Shown: in pieces, positions 28,621 through 38,933 of the stretch | How the letters are laid out: each line of letters opens with the position of its first letter | Position numbering within the stretch: the first letter of the stretch is position 1 | Source of the DNA: Candidatus Olsenella pullistercoris | Lineage (GTDB): Bacteria; Actinomycetota; Coriobacteriia; Coriobacteriales; Atopobiaceae | Length of the DNA: 64,000 nt | NCBI GenBank assembly: GCA_019116525.1 | Contig: DXBM01000019.1 | Span: forward strand, 1 to 64,000 | Direction: 5' to 3' | The notes under the pieces: model-generated | Seen by the model: the letters and a program-made list of their open reading frames with translations, nothing else | Told to the model about the DNA's origin: nothing | The model's database searches: none | Program-made: the position numbers and the translations under genes

Positions 28621-29343
28621 GAACGTTCCTTTCCTCGTGCCCCTCGCAGGGCGATTCTCCTGGCACGTCCCACGGTATCGGCCAGTGCGAACGATTTCAT
28701 TAGCTGAGAGCTAATCAGAGGTGGTAGCCCAATTCTGAACAGCCGAAAAGGGAATACGCTGCCAAGAATTCCAAAGGAGAAGAAGCTGCGCTCGATGGGC
28801 GCTGCCTGGTTCGTCTCGTACGCCTATCGCACGCCGCGATGAGAGCGAGCCTGCAGGCCCCCTTCGTCTCCAAATCCCTTACAGCCTCACGCCCGCCAGC
28901 GCAGGGCTGCCGAGCACGTACCGTTCGATCGGGGTCTGTTCCCCGCACCCGTAGAGCAAACCCGCCGCCTCCGGGCAGAGCGCTCGGAGCAGCCGGTTAA
29001 GTTCCGGTCTACCTCGCCGGGGAGAGCCAGCGGCCCGCCCACTCGTTCACGGGGGCGCACCGCGCGATTTCGCTGGCTTGCGGAAGAGGCTGTTCGGGCA
29101 CAGCCGCCATCGAACACCTCCAATTAACATAATTCAGGCCCGGTGACATGCTACGCAGCGGTCATCCCGGGCCCATCTGGTACATAAGCTACCTGTTTAC
29201 GCGAATTCCAACAAGCGGCTCTCCGGGCCGCCATCATGCCATCACCCCCTCGGGTCCGCCGCGCCCGGGACCGCGGGCGCCAGCGCTGTGCACGCGTCCG
29301 GCGCGGTATGCTAGACGGACGCTTCGTTCGCACGGGAGGTCCC

Positions 29344-30543
29344 ATGGCACAGAAACTCACGGAGCAGGAGCAGGCCACGGTGGTCGCGCTCGCAAAGCTT
29401 CTTGGCAAGGGGCTGCCCGCGCAACAGCGCGGCAACGCGGGGGGAATCGCGAGCGGGCTCGTCCGCCTGCGCAAGAACCCCATCGCCGCCGACGACGTCC
29501 GTGCCGTTATCGAGCGCTACGACGGCGACGAGGAGACGCTCTCCTCCCTCGTTGAGCTTGGCGTCCTCTCCCCCGCCTCCGGAGGGGCGGACGGCTACGC
29601 ACTCGCCGTGCCCGAGGAGGACGGCAGCCTCGCGGCAACGGCGCACCGCGACGTGACACGAGCCCAGGCCCACCGAGGGCCCGCCCGCTCGCTCTCCCAC
29701 CTCGACTGCGTTCGCAAGCAGACCCCTGAGCTCGGCGAGGTCCGCCGCCAGATCATCGGCCTCGACCCGCGCATGTGGATCAACGGCTGGCTGCTCAGCA
29801 CGCCCGACGCCTTCCTCCTCTATGAGCGCGAGCTGCGCGCCATCGACGCGATGCTCGCCGGGAGGCCCGCGCTCGGCGACGGCACCATGAGCTGCCGCGA
29901 GCTCTCGTACCGCATCTTCGGGGACGAGAAGTTCCTCGGGCTCGAGTCGGACGGCCGCAAGCTGCTGCACCTCATGGGCATCTCGGACCTCGTGACGTTC
30001 CGCCCTCAGATGAAGCTCGAGCTGCTCCACCACGTTCCCAAGTACCACCGCCACCTGCGGCTCGTTGTCACGGAGAACCTCGACCCCTGGGTCAACGTGC
30101 GCACCGCCCTCTTCCGCGAGGGTCGCAAGCGCATCCTCGGCGAGCGCGTCCACGGCGTCGTCTTTGGCAACGGCTACATCGTGGATGACCCGCACAAGCT
30201 GCCCGACCTTATCGCCAGCTTTGGCGCCGAGGACGTCACGGTCCTCTACTGGGGCGACCTCGACCGCGCGGGCCTGCTCATCCTCGAGCGGCTCGAGCGG
30301 GCGGCGGAGGGGCGCTTTGCGGTCGAGCCCTTTGTTGCCGCCTACCGCCTCATGATCCAGCGCGCGATGGAGCGCTTCCCCGAGCCGCTCGACAACGAGC
30401 CCACCGACCAGCGCAGCGTCCCCGCGACGGGCCTCGGCTCGCTCGAGGGCCGGCTCAAGCCGCGCGAGGCGGACTACCTGCGCGCCGTCATCGAGGGTGC
30501 GCGCCTCATCCCCCAGGAGATCCTGACCGCGGCGGACCTGTAG
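29344..30543 (+). CDS. JetD/DUF2220-like (Toprim-fold) protein, orphan
   Basis: LRLVVTENLDPWVNV ... GVVFGNGYI ... VTVLYWGDLDRAGLLILERL resembles the Wadjet JetD C-terminal domain; no jetABC adjacent. Confidence 0.6.
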   Translation: MAQKLTEQEQATVVALAKLLGKGLPAQQRGNAGGIASGLVRLRKNPIAADDVRAVIERYDGDEETLSSLVELGVLSPASGGADGYALAVPEEDGSLAATAHRDVTRAQAHRGPARSLSHLDCVRKQTPELGEVRRQIIGLDPRMWINGWLLSTPDAFLLYERELRAIDAMLAGRPALGDGTMSCRELSYRIFGDEKFLGLESDGRKLLHLMGISDLVTFRPQMKLELLHHVPKYHRHLRLVVTENLDPWVNVRTALFREGRKRILGERVHGVVFGNGYIVDDPHKLPDLIASFGAEDVTVLYWGDLDRAGLLILERLERAAEGRFAVEPFVAAYRLMIQRAMERFPEPLDNEPTDQRSVPATGLGSLEGRLKPREADYLRAVIEGARLIPQEILTAADL

Positions 30544-30570
30544 CGCCCAGCCGCAGGACCGCGCGGGGCG

Positions 30571-31608
30571 CTACCCCTCGAAGGGCACGACGTGGGCGAC
30601 CGCGTCCGCGGGGCGAATCCGCGCGCCGTCGTTGTCGAGGTCCACGAGCACGTAGCGGTCGTTGCCCATGCCGAGCTCCTTCATGTAGGAGAGCTGGCGC
30701 AGGCCGTGACGGCTCTCGATGCGCTCGACGAGGTCGTGGTGGTCCTCCTCGCGCATGGCGTAGACGAGGTCCACGCACGCCTGGTCGACGGCGAGAATGT
30801 CGGTCGAGGCGAGGATGCCCACGTTCGGCGTGACCACCGGGGCCGCAAGCGTGCCCTCGCAGTCGCAGCTCACGGACATGTTGCGCATGACGTTCACGAA
30901 GGTGATCCGCCGGCCAAAGCGATCGCGCACCGACTTGGCCGACTCCATCATGCGCTCCATGAACTCCTCGCGCGCGATGTCCCACATGTCGTCGGAGCCG
31001 GGCGAGGTGTGGATCCACATCTTGCCCACGCGCCCGTCGGCGCAGCCGATGCCGATGTTCTTTGCAGAGCCCCCAAAGCCGCCCTGGTTGTGACCCTTGA
31101 AGTGGGTGAGCACGACGAGCGAGTCGTAGTTCAGGAGGTTGGCGCCAACGCTCATCTCGTGGAACCACTTCCCGCCCGTCACGGGCAGCAGCGCCGTGCC
31201 CTGCTCGTCGAGGATGTCAACCGGCGCGAAGGTCCATCCGTTGTTCGCGAGCGTGGCGCGGTGCTGCTCGGTGGTGTAGCGGTCGCCCTCGTAGTAGGTG
31301 TTGGTCTCCACGATCGAGGCGCCGGGGAGGTCGGCCTCCAGGAGCGAGGAGACCCAGTCGCGCGGGAGGATGTTGGGGCCGTCCTTCTCGCCGGTGTGCA
31401 GCTTCACGCCCACCTTGCCGCAGACGTTGGCGCTCACCTGCTCGTAGGCGCGACGCAGGCCCTTCGCGGAGAGGTCGCGCGTAAAGTAGACGATCGACTC
31501 GTTGCCAGTGCGCTCTGCGTAGGGCACGTAACGGTCGCCGCCCGTTGCGGGCACGGGGCTCTTCTCTGCCATGCTTCCTCCTTCTGCGCTCTGTTCCGTC
31601 ATGCTCAT
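30571..31608 (-). CDS. DUF362-domain protein
   Basis: VGVKLHTGEKDGPNILPRDWVSSLL, THFKGHNQGGFGGSAKNIGIGCADGRVGK. Confidence 0.8.
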   Translation of the reverse strand: MSMTEQSAEGGSMAEKSPVPATGGDRYVPYAERTGNESIVYFTRDLSAKGLRRAYEQVSANVCGKVGVKLHTGEKDGPNILPRDWVSSLLEADLPGASIVETNTYYEGDRYTTEQHRATLANNGWTFAPVDILDEQGTALLPVTGGKWFHEMSVGANLLNYDSLVVLTHFKGHNQGGFGGSAKNIGIGCADGRVGKMWIHTSPGSDDMWDIAREEFMERMMESAKSVRDRFGRRITFVNVMRNMSVSCDCEGTLAAPVVTPNVGILASTDILAVDQACVDLVYAMREEDHHDLVERIESRHGLRQLSYMKELGMGNDRYVLVDLDNDGARIRPADAVAHVVPFEG

Positions 31609-31645
31609 TCTACGCCCCTGAGCAGGGCGAGAGGCTCACGTGAAG

Positions 31646-32434
31646 CTACTTGTCCGCCATCAGCCAGTCAAGCATCTCCGGGAGGTGCGGGCCCACGAAG
31701 TCAAAGCTGTGCTCGCCGGGGGCCTCGGTGTACTCGACCTCCGCTCCGAGCTCGCGGAGCGCCTCCGCGAGGCTTCGGTTGGAGCGCACGAGCCAGTCCT
31801 CCGTCCCCACCATGAACTTGACCTGCGGGAACGACGGGACCTCACCCGCGGCAACGTGCTCCGCGAGGCGCGCGGCGAGCCAGCGGGGGTTGAGGTCGCT
31901 CTCGCGCGTGCGGTCGAGGTCGCCGAAGATGGCCGCCTCTCCACGCATGTTCCCGCGCTCGGCCACCTCCTCGGGGCTCACCTCAAAGAAGTGGACGGCG
32001 CCCGAGAAGACCGCGATCTTGCCGAACGTCTCAGCGTGCAGGAGGCCGTTGCGCAGCGCGCCGTAGCCGCCCATCGAGAAGCCCCCGATGAAGGTGCGCG
32101 AGCGCTCGCGGGAGAGACAGAACTCGTCGCGCGTCACCTGCACGAGCTCGTCGGTGACGTAGGCCGAGAAGTCCCCGTAGGGGTACTCGGGGCCACCAAC
32201 GGGCAGCCAGAAGCTGTTCTCGCCCTGCGGTATGACCACGGCGAGGCCCCGGTCGGACGCCCAGCGCTCGATGCGCGTGTTGAGCGGCCAGGTGTCACAG
32301 CTGTTCTGCAGTCCGTGGAGGAGGTAGAGCGTGGGATAGGGCTTGGCGCCCCCGCGGTCGAACGGAAGGACCACGTTGACGGGAACGTCGCGCTTGAGCT
32401 CGCGCGAGCGGAACGTCATGCGCAGGATGGCCAT
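31646..32434 (-). CDS. Alpha/beta hydrolase, tributyrin/S-formylglutathione hydrolase-like esterase
   Basis: TLYLLHGLQNSCDTW, FIGGFSMGGYGALRNGL, PGEHSFDFVGPHLPEMLDWL. Confidence 0.88.
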   Translation of the reverse strand: MAILRMTFRSRELKRDVPVNVVLPFDRGGAKPYPTLYLLHGLQNSCDTWPLNTRIERWASDRGLAVVIPQGENSFWLPVGGPEYPYGDFSAYVTDELVQVTRDEFCLSRERSRTFIGGFSMGGYGALRNGLLHAETFGKIAVFSGAVHFFEVSPEEVAERGNMRGEAAIFGDLDRTRESDLNPRWLAARLAEHVAAGEVPSFPQVKFMVGTEDWLVRSNRSLAEALRELGAEVEYTEAPGEHSFDFVGPHLPEMLDWLMADK

Positions 32435-32576
32435 GAGGACCCCTTTCCATACGACGGAACGGAGACAGCGCACGCGACGCACGTCTCCGTGAACGTGATT
32501 TAAGTATACATCTGTCTACCTGTAATGAGACAGCGAGAACCCCGGGCAGGCGCCGCGCGCCCGGACGCGCTACGCG

Positions 32577-33680
32577 CTACATCCGCGCGAGCTCGTCGGC
32601 GATGTCCAGGCAAACCTCCTCAGCCTGCGGCTCAAAGCCAAACAGGTCAAGGAAGCCGTGGTCACAGCCGCAGTAGCGCACGAGGCGCACGTCATTGCCG
32701 AGCCCGTGCAGGCGACGCGCGAAGTACTCGGCGGCGACGCGCAGGTAGTCGTACTCGGAGACGGCAACGGTAATCGGCGGGAAGGCGCGGAGCTGCTCGT
32801 CGGTCGCGTATACGACCGATACGAGCGGGTCGTCGAGCGTGGTCTTGCCCTGAACGTAGACGCTCTCCTCGCTCGTCGCCCCCGCGCTCGCCCGGATGCG
32901 GTCGATGCGGCTCCACGCGAGCTCTCGGTCCTCCTCGGCGACGGGGTAGCAGCCCTCATCCCAGCGGTAAAGGCTCTGCGTGCGGTAGTCGCTCGAGTCG
33001 CACGACGGGAAGAGCAGGTATGCGCGGCGGATGAGGTGCCCCGCGTCCTTGAGCAGGCAGGAGCAGGTGAGCGAGCCTCCCGCCGAGTCACCGGCGACCA
33101 TGATCCGCTCAGGGTCGGCGCCGAGCTCCTCGGCGTGGTCGCGCACCCACTCGATGGTTGCCACAGCGTCCTCGATGGCTGCCGGGAACGGGCACTCGGG
33201 CGCGAGGCGGTAGTCCGGGAACACCACGAGCGCACCCGACCGCTCGGCGATGAAGCGCATCTGGTTGTGGTAGATGCGCTCGGTGCCAGCCGTGAAGCCG
33301 CCTCCGTGAAGGAAGACGAGGACCCTGGCGCAGGCGGGAGCTGACGCAGCACGGTACGTGAACACGTCGATCCGGTGCGTGCCGCCCACCCCGATCAGCC
33401 GCTCGGTCTCGACGACCTCGCCGGTGGTGAGGTCGCGCGTGACCTTGTCAGGGCGCCACCGCTCGTTGGCGAGACTGTAGCCTCCCGCGCGCTCGGCACG
33501 CTCTGCGAACATGGCCCGCTTGCGGGCGGCCACCTCGCGGACGCGCGGGTCGAGCACGTGCTCGCGGTTGTCGTCGGGGATGGGCTTCATCACCACGGGC
33601 ACCCCGTCAACGTCCTCCGTGCGCTCCCGCTCCCGCATCGCAGCAACGAGCGCGGCGTCGTAGGTGCGATTATCCTCCAT
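32577..33680 (-). CDS. Alpha/beta hydrolase (HSL-type carboxylesterase)
   Basis: VFLHGGGFTAGT HGGG motif, MVAGDSAGGSLTCSCL, CGCDHGFLDLFG. Confidence 0.92.
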   Translation of the reverse strand: MEDNRTYDAALVAAMRERERTEDVDGVPVVMKPIPDDNREHVLDPRVREVAARKRAMFAERAERAGGYSLANERWRPDKVTRDLTTGEVVETERLIGVGGTHRIDVFTYRAASAPACARVLVFLHGGGFTAGTERIYHNQMRFIAERSGALVVFPDYRLAPECPFPAAIEDAVATIEWVRDHAEELGADPERIMVAGDSAGGSLTCSCLLKDAGHLIRRAYLLFPSCDSSDYRTQSLYRWDEGCYPVAEEDRELAWSRIDRIRASAGATSEESVYVQGKTTLDDPLVSVVYATDEQLRAFPPITVAVSEYDYLRVAAEYFARRLHGLGNDVRLVRYCGCDHGFLDLFGFEPQAEEVCLDIADELARM

Positions 33681-33688
33681 CGGTCCCC

Positions 33689-35611
33689 CTATCGAACGTG
33701 CGCGACGAGCGGGGCTGCGGCGTCGCTCGTGACGCTCGCGTACCCGTCGGCGCTGAGCAGGATGGTCACGACGGTCGCGTCGATGCCCTCGGCCGAGAAG
33801 AGCGCGGCATCGAAGGCAGCAAGCTCAGCGCCGGCCTCGACGCGCTGGCCCGTGGAGACGCGCACGCTGATGCCCTTGCCGCCGAGCTTCACTGAGTCGA
33901 TGCCTATGTGCACCATGACCTCGGCCCCGTCATCGGTGGTGATGCCGATCGCGTGGTTCGTCGCAGCAATCATGGTAATGGTTCCCGCCACAGGCGCGCG
34001 CACGACGCCGTCGTCAGAGGCGAGCCCAAAGCACGGGCCGAGCGTACCGTTGGCAAAGGTCGCGTCGGAGAGCTCAGCCTGCGGCACAAAGGATCCGGTT
34101 CCGGGCAGGGAGAGGGAGAGGTCGGCCGTGGACAGGGAGCGCTGCTCGGGGGCGGCGGGGGCGGCGTGCGCCTCGGCCTCCTCCTCGGCCTCGTCCTCGT
34201 CGTAGACGGAATCGTCAAACCCGAAGGCCCACACGGTCACGAAGGACAGCACCGCGATGACGGCAAAGACAATGAGGACGTTGTAGAAGTTGGGCCAGTC
34301 CATCGTGGCGCCGTTGCCGAGGAACAGCAGCAGGCCGGGGATTGACTGCGAGCCGTAGCCATAGGAGTGCAACCCGAGGATGCCTGCGACGAGGCCGGCA
34401 AGCACAGACGTGACGGTCAGCGCGTAGAACGGGCGACGCATCTTGTACGCAACGCCGTAGACGGTGGGCTCGGAGATGCCGCCGATCAGGCCGGAGAGCA
34501 TGGCCGGGATGGCAATCTGGCGGCAGCGGTTGTTGCGGGACTTGATGGCAACGGCCAGCGAGATGAAGCCAGCGGAGACCGTGAAGCAGTTGAACCAGAT
34601 CGTTACGGTGGAGTCATAGCCAACGGTGGCGATGGCCTCAGTGGCAAGCGGAATGAGCGCGAGGTGGAAGCCCGCAACGAGCTGACCGATCGTGCAGGAG
34701 AAGAGAATGAGGGTCGGGACGACGAGCCACGGCACGTTCTGCTCGAGGAAGCCAATGCCAGAGGCGATGCCGCTTGCCGCGAAGCCACCGAGCGGGCCGG
34801 TGAGGGCGAGCGTCACGACCGACATGACAACGATGAGCACGAACGGCTTCATGAAGTAGCGAATGGCCTCGGGGATGACGCGTCCGAGCCAGTGGTCGAG
34901 CTTGGAGAGCACCCAGACGGACAGGATGACCTGAATCACGCCGCCGTTGTAGGTCATAAGGTAGACGGGTATGCCAAAGTAGCTGGTGAACGTCTGTCCC
35001 TCTGCCGTGAGGGTGTTGACGAGGTTCACCCAGTCGGGGTAGAGCAGACCCGCCGCGAGCAGCATCGCAATGATCGGCTCGGTGCCAAAGCGGCGAGCCG
35101 AGCTCCACGCGACGTAGATCGGCAGGAAGTAGAACGCCGACTGCGCAAATCCGTTCAGGATGATATAGGTGGTGTCAGTGGACGAGATGATGCCGGCGAG
35201 CGACAGCAGCGTCAGGAGCACCGTGATGAAGCCTGCGGTGGCAAGCGCCGGAATGACCGGGGTCATGATGCCGGAGATCATGAGCATGAAGCTCGAGACG
35301 AGGTCGCCGAAGCTCTTCTTGCCCCGCGGGGCGGCCGACGCGGCGCTTCCGCCCGTCGCGCCCACGAGCTTCTCGACCTCTGGGTAGAGCTGCTCGACGG
35401 ACTGGCCGATGATGACCTGGACCTCGTCGCCGTTGTCAGAGAGCCCGAGCACGCCGGGGACCTTCTCGATGCCCGGGAGGTCGCACTTCGCCTTGTCCTT
35501 GGGGTTAATCCTCAGGCGCGTGGCGCAGTGGTTGAGGTAGGAGATGTTCTCCTTCCCTCCAAAGCGCTCGACGATCGCGCGAGCCATGTCTGGGTAGTTC
35601 TTAGCCGCCAT
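33689..35611 (-). CDS. PTS beta-glucoside-type EIIBCA
   Basis: NISYLNHCATRLRINPKD EIIB, EIIC middle, C-terminal EIIA ATNHAIGITTDDGAEVMVHIGIDSVKLGGKGI. Confidence 0.95.
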   Translation of the reverse strand: MAAKNYPDMARAIVERFGGKENISYLNHCATRLRINPKDKAKCDLPGIEKVPGVLGLSDNGDEVQVIIGQSVEQLYPEVEKLVGATGGSAASAAPRGKKSFGDLVSSFMLMISGIMTPVIPALATAGFITVLLTLLSLAGIISSTDTTYIILNGFAQSAFYFLPIYVAWSSARRFGTEPIIAMLLAAGLLYPDWVNLVNTLTAEGQTFTSYFGIPVYLMTYNGGVIQVILSVWVLSKLDHWLGRVIPEAIRYFMKPFVLIVVMSVVTLALTGPLGGFAASGIASGIGFLEQNVPWLVVPTLILFSCTIGQLVAGFHLALIPLATEAIATVGYDSTVTIWFNCFTVSAGFISLAVAIKSRNNRCRQIAIPAMLSGLIGGISEPTVYGVAYKMRRPFYALTVTSVLAGLVAGILGLHSYGYGSQSIPGLLLFLGNGATMDWPNFYNVLIVFAVIAVLSFVTVWAFGFDDSVYDEDEAEEEAEAHAAPAAPEQRSLSTADLSLSLPGTGSFVPQAELSDATFANGTLGPCFGLASDDGVVRAPVAGTITMIAATNHAIGITTDDGAEVMVHIGIDSVKLGGKGISVRVSTGQRVEAGAELAAFDAALFSAEGIDATVVTILLSADGYASVTSDAAAPLVAHVR

Positions 35612-35697
35612 CTCAGCCTCCTTTGTTCAAGAGTGGCGATGCCTGTGCGGGGCCCCGCTTTCAGGCTCGATTCCGTGGCCGACGAGATGCTACAGAT

Positions 35698-35710
35698 GAA
35701 ATTCACTTTC
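35698..35710. promoter_or_regulatory. Candidate RpiR operator GAAATTCACTTTC
   Basis: GAAA-N5-TTTC dyad upstream of the EIIBCA gene. Confidence 0.5.
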
Positions 35711-35786
35711 ACGCCACAAGTAATCCGTAGAAGGCACATACACGACCGTGAGCGCAAAACTTGCGTTCATTTAGAAAAGGTATAGT

Positions 35787-35799
35787 GAAAGTTGCTTTC
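35787..35799. promoter_or_regulatory. Candidate RpiR operator GAAAGTTGCTTTC
   Basis: Second GAAA-N5-TTTC dyad in the same intergenic region. Confidence 0.5.
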
Positions 35800-35811
35800 T
35801 CTCGTGAAACG

Positions 35812-36714
35812 TTACGGCAGGTCGACGTCGGACATCACATAGCTGTAGTGGCGCTTGATGTAGTCAAGGCTGTCCCGCCTGCGCGCGGCAACAAGCGCGT
35901 AGAGCGCCTCGATGATGAGCATCTCGCTCATGCGGGAGTTGCCGCCCCTGCCGTCGAGCATGTCATCGGTTGACGTGGCGAGAAACACGTGGTCAGCCAT
36001 GCGAGCAAGCGGACAGCTGCGGTTTGCCGTGACGAGGACGACCGTTGCCCCAGCGTCCTTGGCGGCCTGCGTCACCTGCTGGAGCGTGCCCGTCCAGCCG
36101 GAGCGTGAGATTAGCAGCAGCGCGTCCCCCTCGCGCAGGAGGATCGCCGAGCTCAGGAGCTTCTCGTAGTAGAGGCTCGTGGGACACATGATGCCGATGC
36201 GCTCGAACTTGTAGGCGGCGTCGAGCGCGGTGGGCAGGGTGCGACCGGCGCCGGCTACGAGCATGGTTCGCGCCGCGGCGATGGCATCAACCGCCGCAGC
36301 GAGGCTCTCCACAGGGAGCGACTCGATTGTGGACGTGAGGTCGCCGATCTTGGCCGCGAGCAGGTTCGCAAGGGATCCTGCCACATCGGCGGCGGAGATG
36401 GCCCTGTCGCGCTCGGAGATGGAGCCGCCGTCGTGCATGAGGTAGCCGGCCCGGACGAGCGCGAGCTGGAACGAGTGGTAGTCCTTCTCGCCCAGGCGCT
36501 TGCAGTAGCGCGAGATGGTGGGTGCCGAGACGCCGCAGGCCCGCGCGAGCTTGGCCTGCGACATGCCGTAGACCGCCGACTGGTGCTTGAGGAGGTAATC
36601 GGTAATGCGGCGCTCGCCCTCTGTCATGGAGTCGATCGAGGTCATGATTCGCGTGATGAGGTTCCCCTCCCCGGGCTGCGGGGCGGTGTCAGCGAGTCGC
36701 GAATCGTCGGTCAT
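35812..36714 (-). CDS. RpiR-family regulator
   Basis: MTEGERRITDYLLKHQSAVYGMSQAKLARACGVSAPTISRYCKRLG plus SIS domain. Confidence 0.92.
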   Translation of the reverse strand: MTDDSRLADTAPQPGEGNLITRIMTSIDSMTEGERRITDYLLKHQSAVYGMSQAKLARACGVSAPTISRYCKRLGEKDYHSFQLALVRAGYLMHDGGSISERDRAISAADVAGSLANLLAAKIGDLTSTIESLPVESLAAAVDAIAAARTMLVAGAGRTLPTALDAAYKFERIGIMCPTSLYYEKLLSSAILLREGDALLLISRSGWTGTLQQVTQAAKDAGATVVLVTANRSCPLARMADHVFLATSTDDMLDGRGGNSRMSEMLIIEALYALVAARRRDSLDYIKRHYSYVMSDVDLP

Positions 36715-36863
36715 GGCTTCCTCCTTGCGTCCTGCAACAGGGTAGCAGGGGCCGCGACGCCGCGCGCCCGCAGGGAGACCCTGTTCGCCGAACGAACACG
36801 GCCGACGGACGGCCACCCCGCTAGCATCGGGACAGCGCAGCCCACAACGAGAAAGGAAGACAC

Positions 36864-37964
36864 ATGAAAATCAACGCCATGGTCGTGCACGAGAAGAACG
36901 GCCCCTACCTGCTCGAGGAGGTCGACCTCGACGATCCCAAGGACGACGAGGTCCTCATCAAGAACTACGCATCCGGCATCTGCCACACCGACGAGTTTGG
37001 TCGGAGCCAGGGCGTGCCGATCCCGCTGCCGCTCGTGCTCGGGCATGAGGGGGCCGGCATCGTCGAGAAGGTCGGCAGGAACGTGAGCGACCTCAAGCCC
37101 GGCGATCACGTTGGCGTGACCTACGCCTTCGACGGGACCTGCCCCGCGTGCCAGCACCACGAGCCGTACTACTGCGAGAACTTCAACCAGATCAACTTTG
37201 GCGGGGTCGCCCCCGACGGCACCACGCGCCTGCACCAGAACGGCCAGGACGTGAGCATGTTCTTCGGGCAGTCGTCCTTTGCCACCTACTCGGTGGTCAA
37301 CGCGCAGAGCGTTGCAAAGGTCGATAACGACGTGGACCTCGCGTACGTTGCGCCGCTCGGCTGCGGCGTCCAGACCGGAGCGGGCGCCGTGATCAACGTC
37401 GCCAAGGCGGGCGCCGAGGACTCGGTCGCCGTCTTTGGCTGCGGAGCAGTGGGCATGAGCGCCATCATGGGCGCCGCGATCGCGGGCTGCAAGAACATCA
37501 TCGCGGTGGGCGGCAACGAGAAGAGCCTCGAGCTCGCGCGCGAGCTGGGCGCCACGCACACCGTGAACCGCCGCGAGGTCGACGACCTGGCAGCGGAGGT
37601 CGTGCGCATCACCGGCCGCGGCGCCGACGTGGCAATCGACACCTCCGGCAACGGCCGCATGATGCAGAGTGCCCTGCGCGGGCTCAAGTACCACGGCACC
37701 TTCCTGCCCGTGGCCGCCGCCGGCACGATCGAGCACTTCGACGTGGGCAACGACGTCATGATGCCCATGCGCACGATGAAGGGCACCTGCGAGGGCGAGT
37801 CCGACCCCAAGACCTTCGTCCCGCAGATGGTCAAGTGGTTCAAGGAGGGGCGCTTCCCCGTGGACCGCATCCTCACGGTGTACCCGTTCGAGCAGATTGA
37901 CCAGGCACTGGCAGACAGCCATGACGGCAAGATCATCAAGGCCGTCCTGCGCATCTGCGAGTAG
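36864..37964 (+). CDS. Zinc-dependent alcohol dehydrogenase
   Basis: GICHTDEFGRSQGVPIPLPLVLGHEGAGIVEKVG; CPACQHHEPYYC; VAVFGCGAVGMSAI. Confidence 0.93.
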   Translation: MKINAMVVHEKNGPYLLEEVDLDDPKDDEVLIKNYASGICHTDEFGRSQGVPIPLPLVLGHEGAGIVEKVGRNVSDLKPGDHVGVTYAFDGTCPACQHHEPYYCENFNQINFGGVAPDGTTRLHQNGQDVSMFFGQSSFATYSVVNAQSVAKVDNDVDLAYVAPLGCGVQTGAGAVINVAKAGAEDSVAVFGCGAVGMSAIMGAAIAGCKNIIAVGGNEKSLELARELGATHTVNRREVDDLAAEVVRITGRGADVAIDTSGNGRMMQSALRGLKYHGTFLPVAAAGTIEHFDVGNDVMMPMRTMKGTCEGESDPKTFVPQMVKWFKEGRFPVDRILTVYPFEQIDQALADSHDGKIIKAVLRICE

Positions 37965-38015
37965 CGCTCGCACGGACCCCTTCGCTCGGCTTGGCGATGG
38001 GCACGCGCTCGCTGA

Positions 38016-38109
38016 CGGTTATGTACACCCCGTGAGCGCATTGCCCTTATCGGCACCTCGTTGAGCTGGGGGTTTGCAAACGGCACTGTAGGGGCAGTGT
38101 ACATAACCG
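38016..38109. repeat. Inverted-repeat element, CGGTTATGTACAC family, copy 2
   Basis: cggttatgtacac (38016-38028) and gtgtacataaccg (38097-38109). Confidence 0.85.
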
Positions 38110-38123
38110 GTTTCACGCACATA

Positions 38124-38159
38124 CAAGGGGCGCGACGGCCAGCCCGCCGCGCCCCTTGT
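38124..38159. terminator. Terminator-like hairpin between convergent genes
   Basis: caaggggcgcg ... cgcgccccttg. Confidence 0.7.
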
Positions 38160-38174
38160 CACCGGCAGGAAGCC

Positions 38175-38933
38175 CTAGAGCATGGAACCAAAGTCGCTCA
38201 CGATGACCTGGCCCGTGATGGCGCGCGACTCGTCGCTCGCAAGGAACAGCGCGATGTTCGCCACGTCCTCGGGCGTGCAGGACTGGGTTCGCATGTTGGA
38301 GTGGGCGGCCATGGCGCCGATCATGTCGGGGTCGAGCGTGGCGGGGTCCAGGCCCGAGGTCATGGGCGTCATGATGTTGCCGGGGCAGATTGCGTTGCAG
38401 CGGATGCCCGTGGCCTGGAAGCGCAGCGCTGTGTGCTTGGTGATGCCGATGACGGCCGCCTTGGAGGAGACGTACGCTGCGCCCCCGCAGCCCTTCTCGC
38501 CGGCGATCGAGGCGACGTTGACGATGGAGGCCCCGGTCGTCATGCGCTTGGTGGCGGCGCGCATGCAGCGCATGGTGCCCTTCTGGTTTGTCTCGATGAT
38601 GCGGTCGAGGTCCTCGTCGGTGTAGCGGTCGATCGGCTTGAGGCCGGCCTCGAGCACGCCCGCGTTGTTGACGAGGATGTCGATCCTGCCGTACTTCTCG
38701 ACGGCAGCGGCCATGAGGTTCTCGGGGTCGTCGGGCTTGGAGATGTCGGTGGGAACGACGTAGGCCTCCCCGCCCGCTGCGGCAATCTGAGCGGCAACCT
38801 CCTCGAGCGCCGCAGCGCGACGGGCGCTCATGACGACCTTTGCGCCCTCAGCGGCAAAGAGCCTTGCGATGGCGGCGCCAACCCCGGAGTTGGCGCCGGT
38901 GACGACGGCAACCTTGTTTGCGAGACGATTCAT
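38175..38933 (-). CDS. Short-chain dehydrogenase/reductase
   Basis: VAVVTGANSGVGAAIARLFAAEGA, NNAG, YVSSKAAV. Confidence 0.92.
   Translation of the reverse strand: MNRLANKVAVVTGANSGVGAAIARLFAAEGAKVVMSARRAAALEEVAAQIAAAGGEAYVVPTDISKPDDPENLMAAAVEKYGRIDILVNNAGVLEAGLKPIDRYTDEDLDRIIETNQKGTMRCMRAATKRMTTGASIVNVASIAGEKGCGGAAYVSSKAAVIGITKHTALRFQATGIRCNAICPGNIMTPMTSGLDPATLDPDMIGAMAAHSNMRTQSCTPEDVANIALFLASDESRAITGQVIVSDFGSML

Noticed and set aside
29344-30543. Complete Wadjet system
   Set aside because: Adjacent genes are a DUF362 protein and esterases; no JetA/B/C-like genes in the window
34367-35785. 472-aa plus-strand ORF
   Set aside because: Antisense to PTS EIIBCA; low-complexity charged composition
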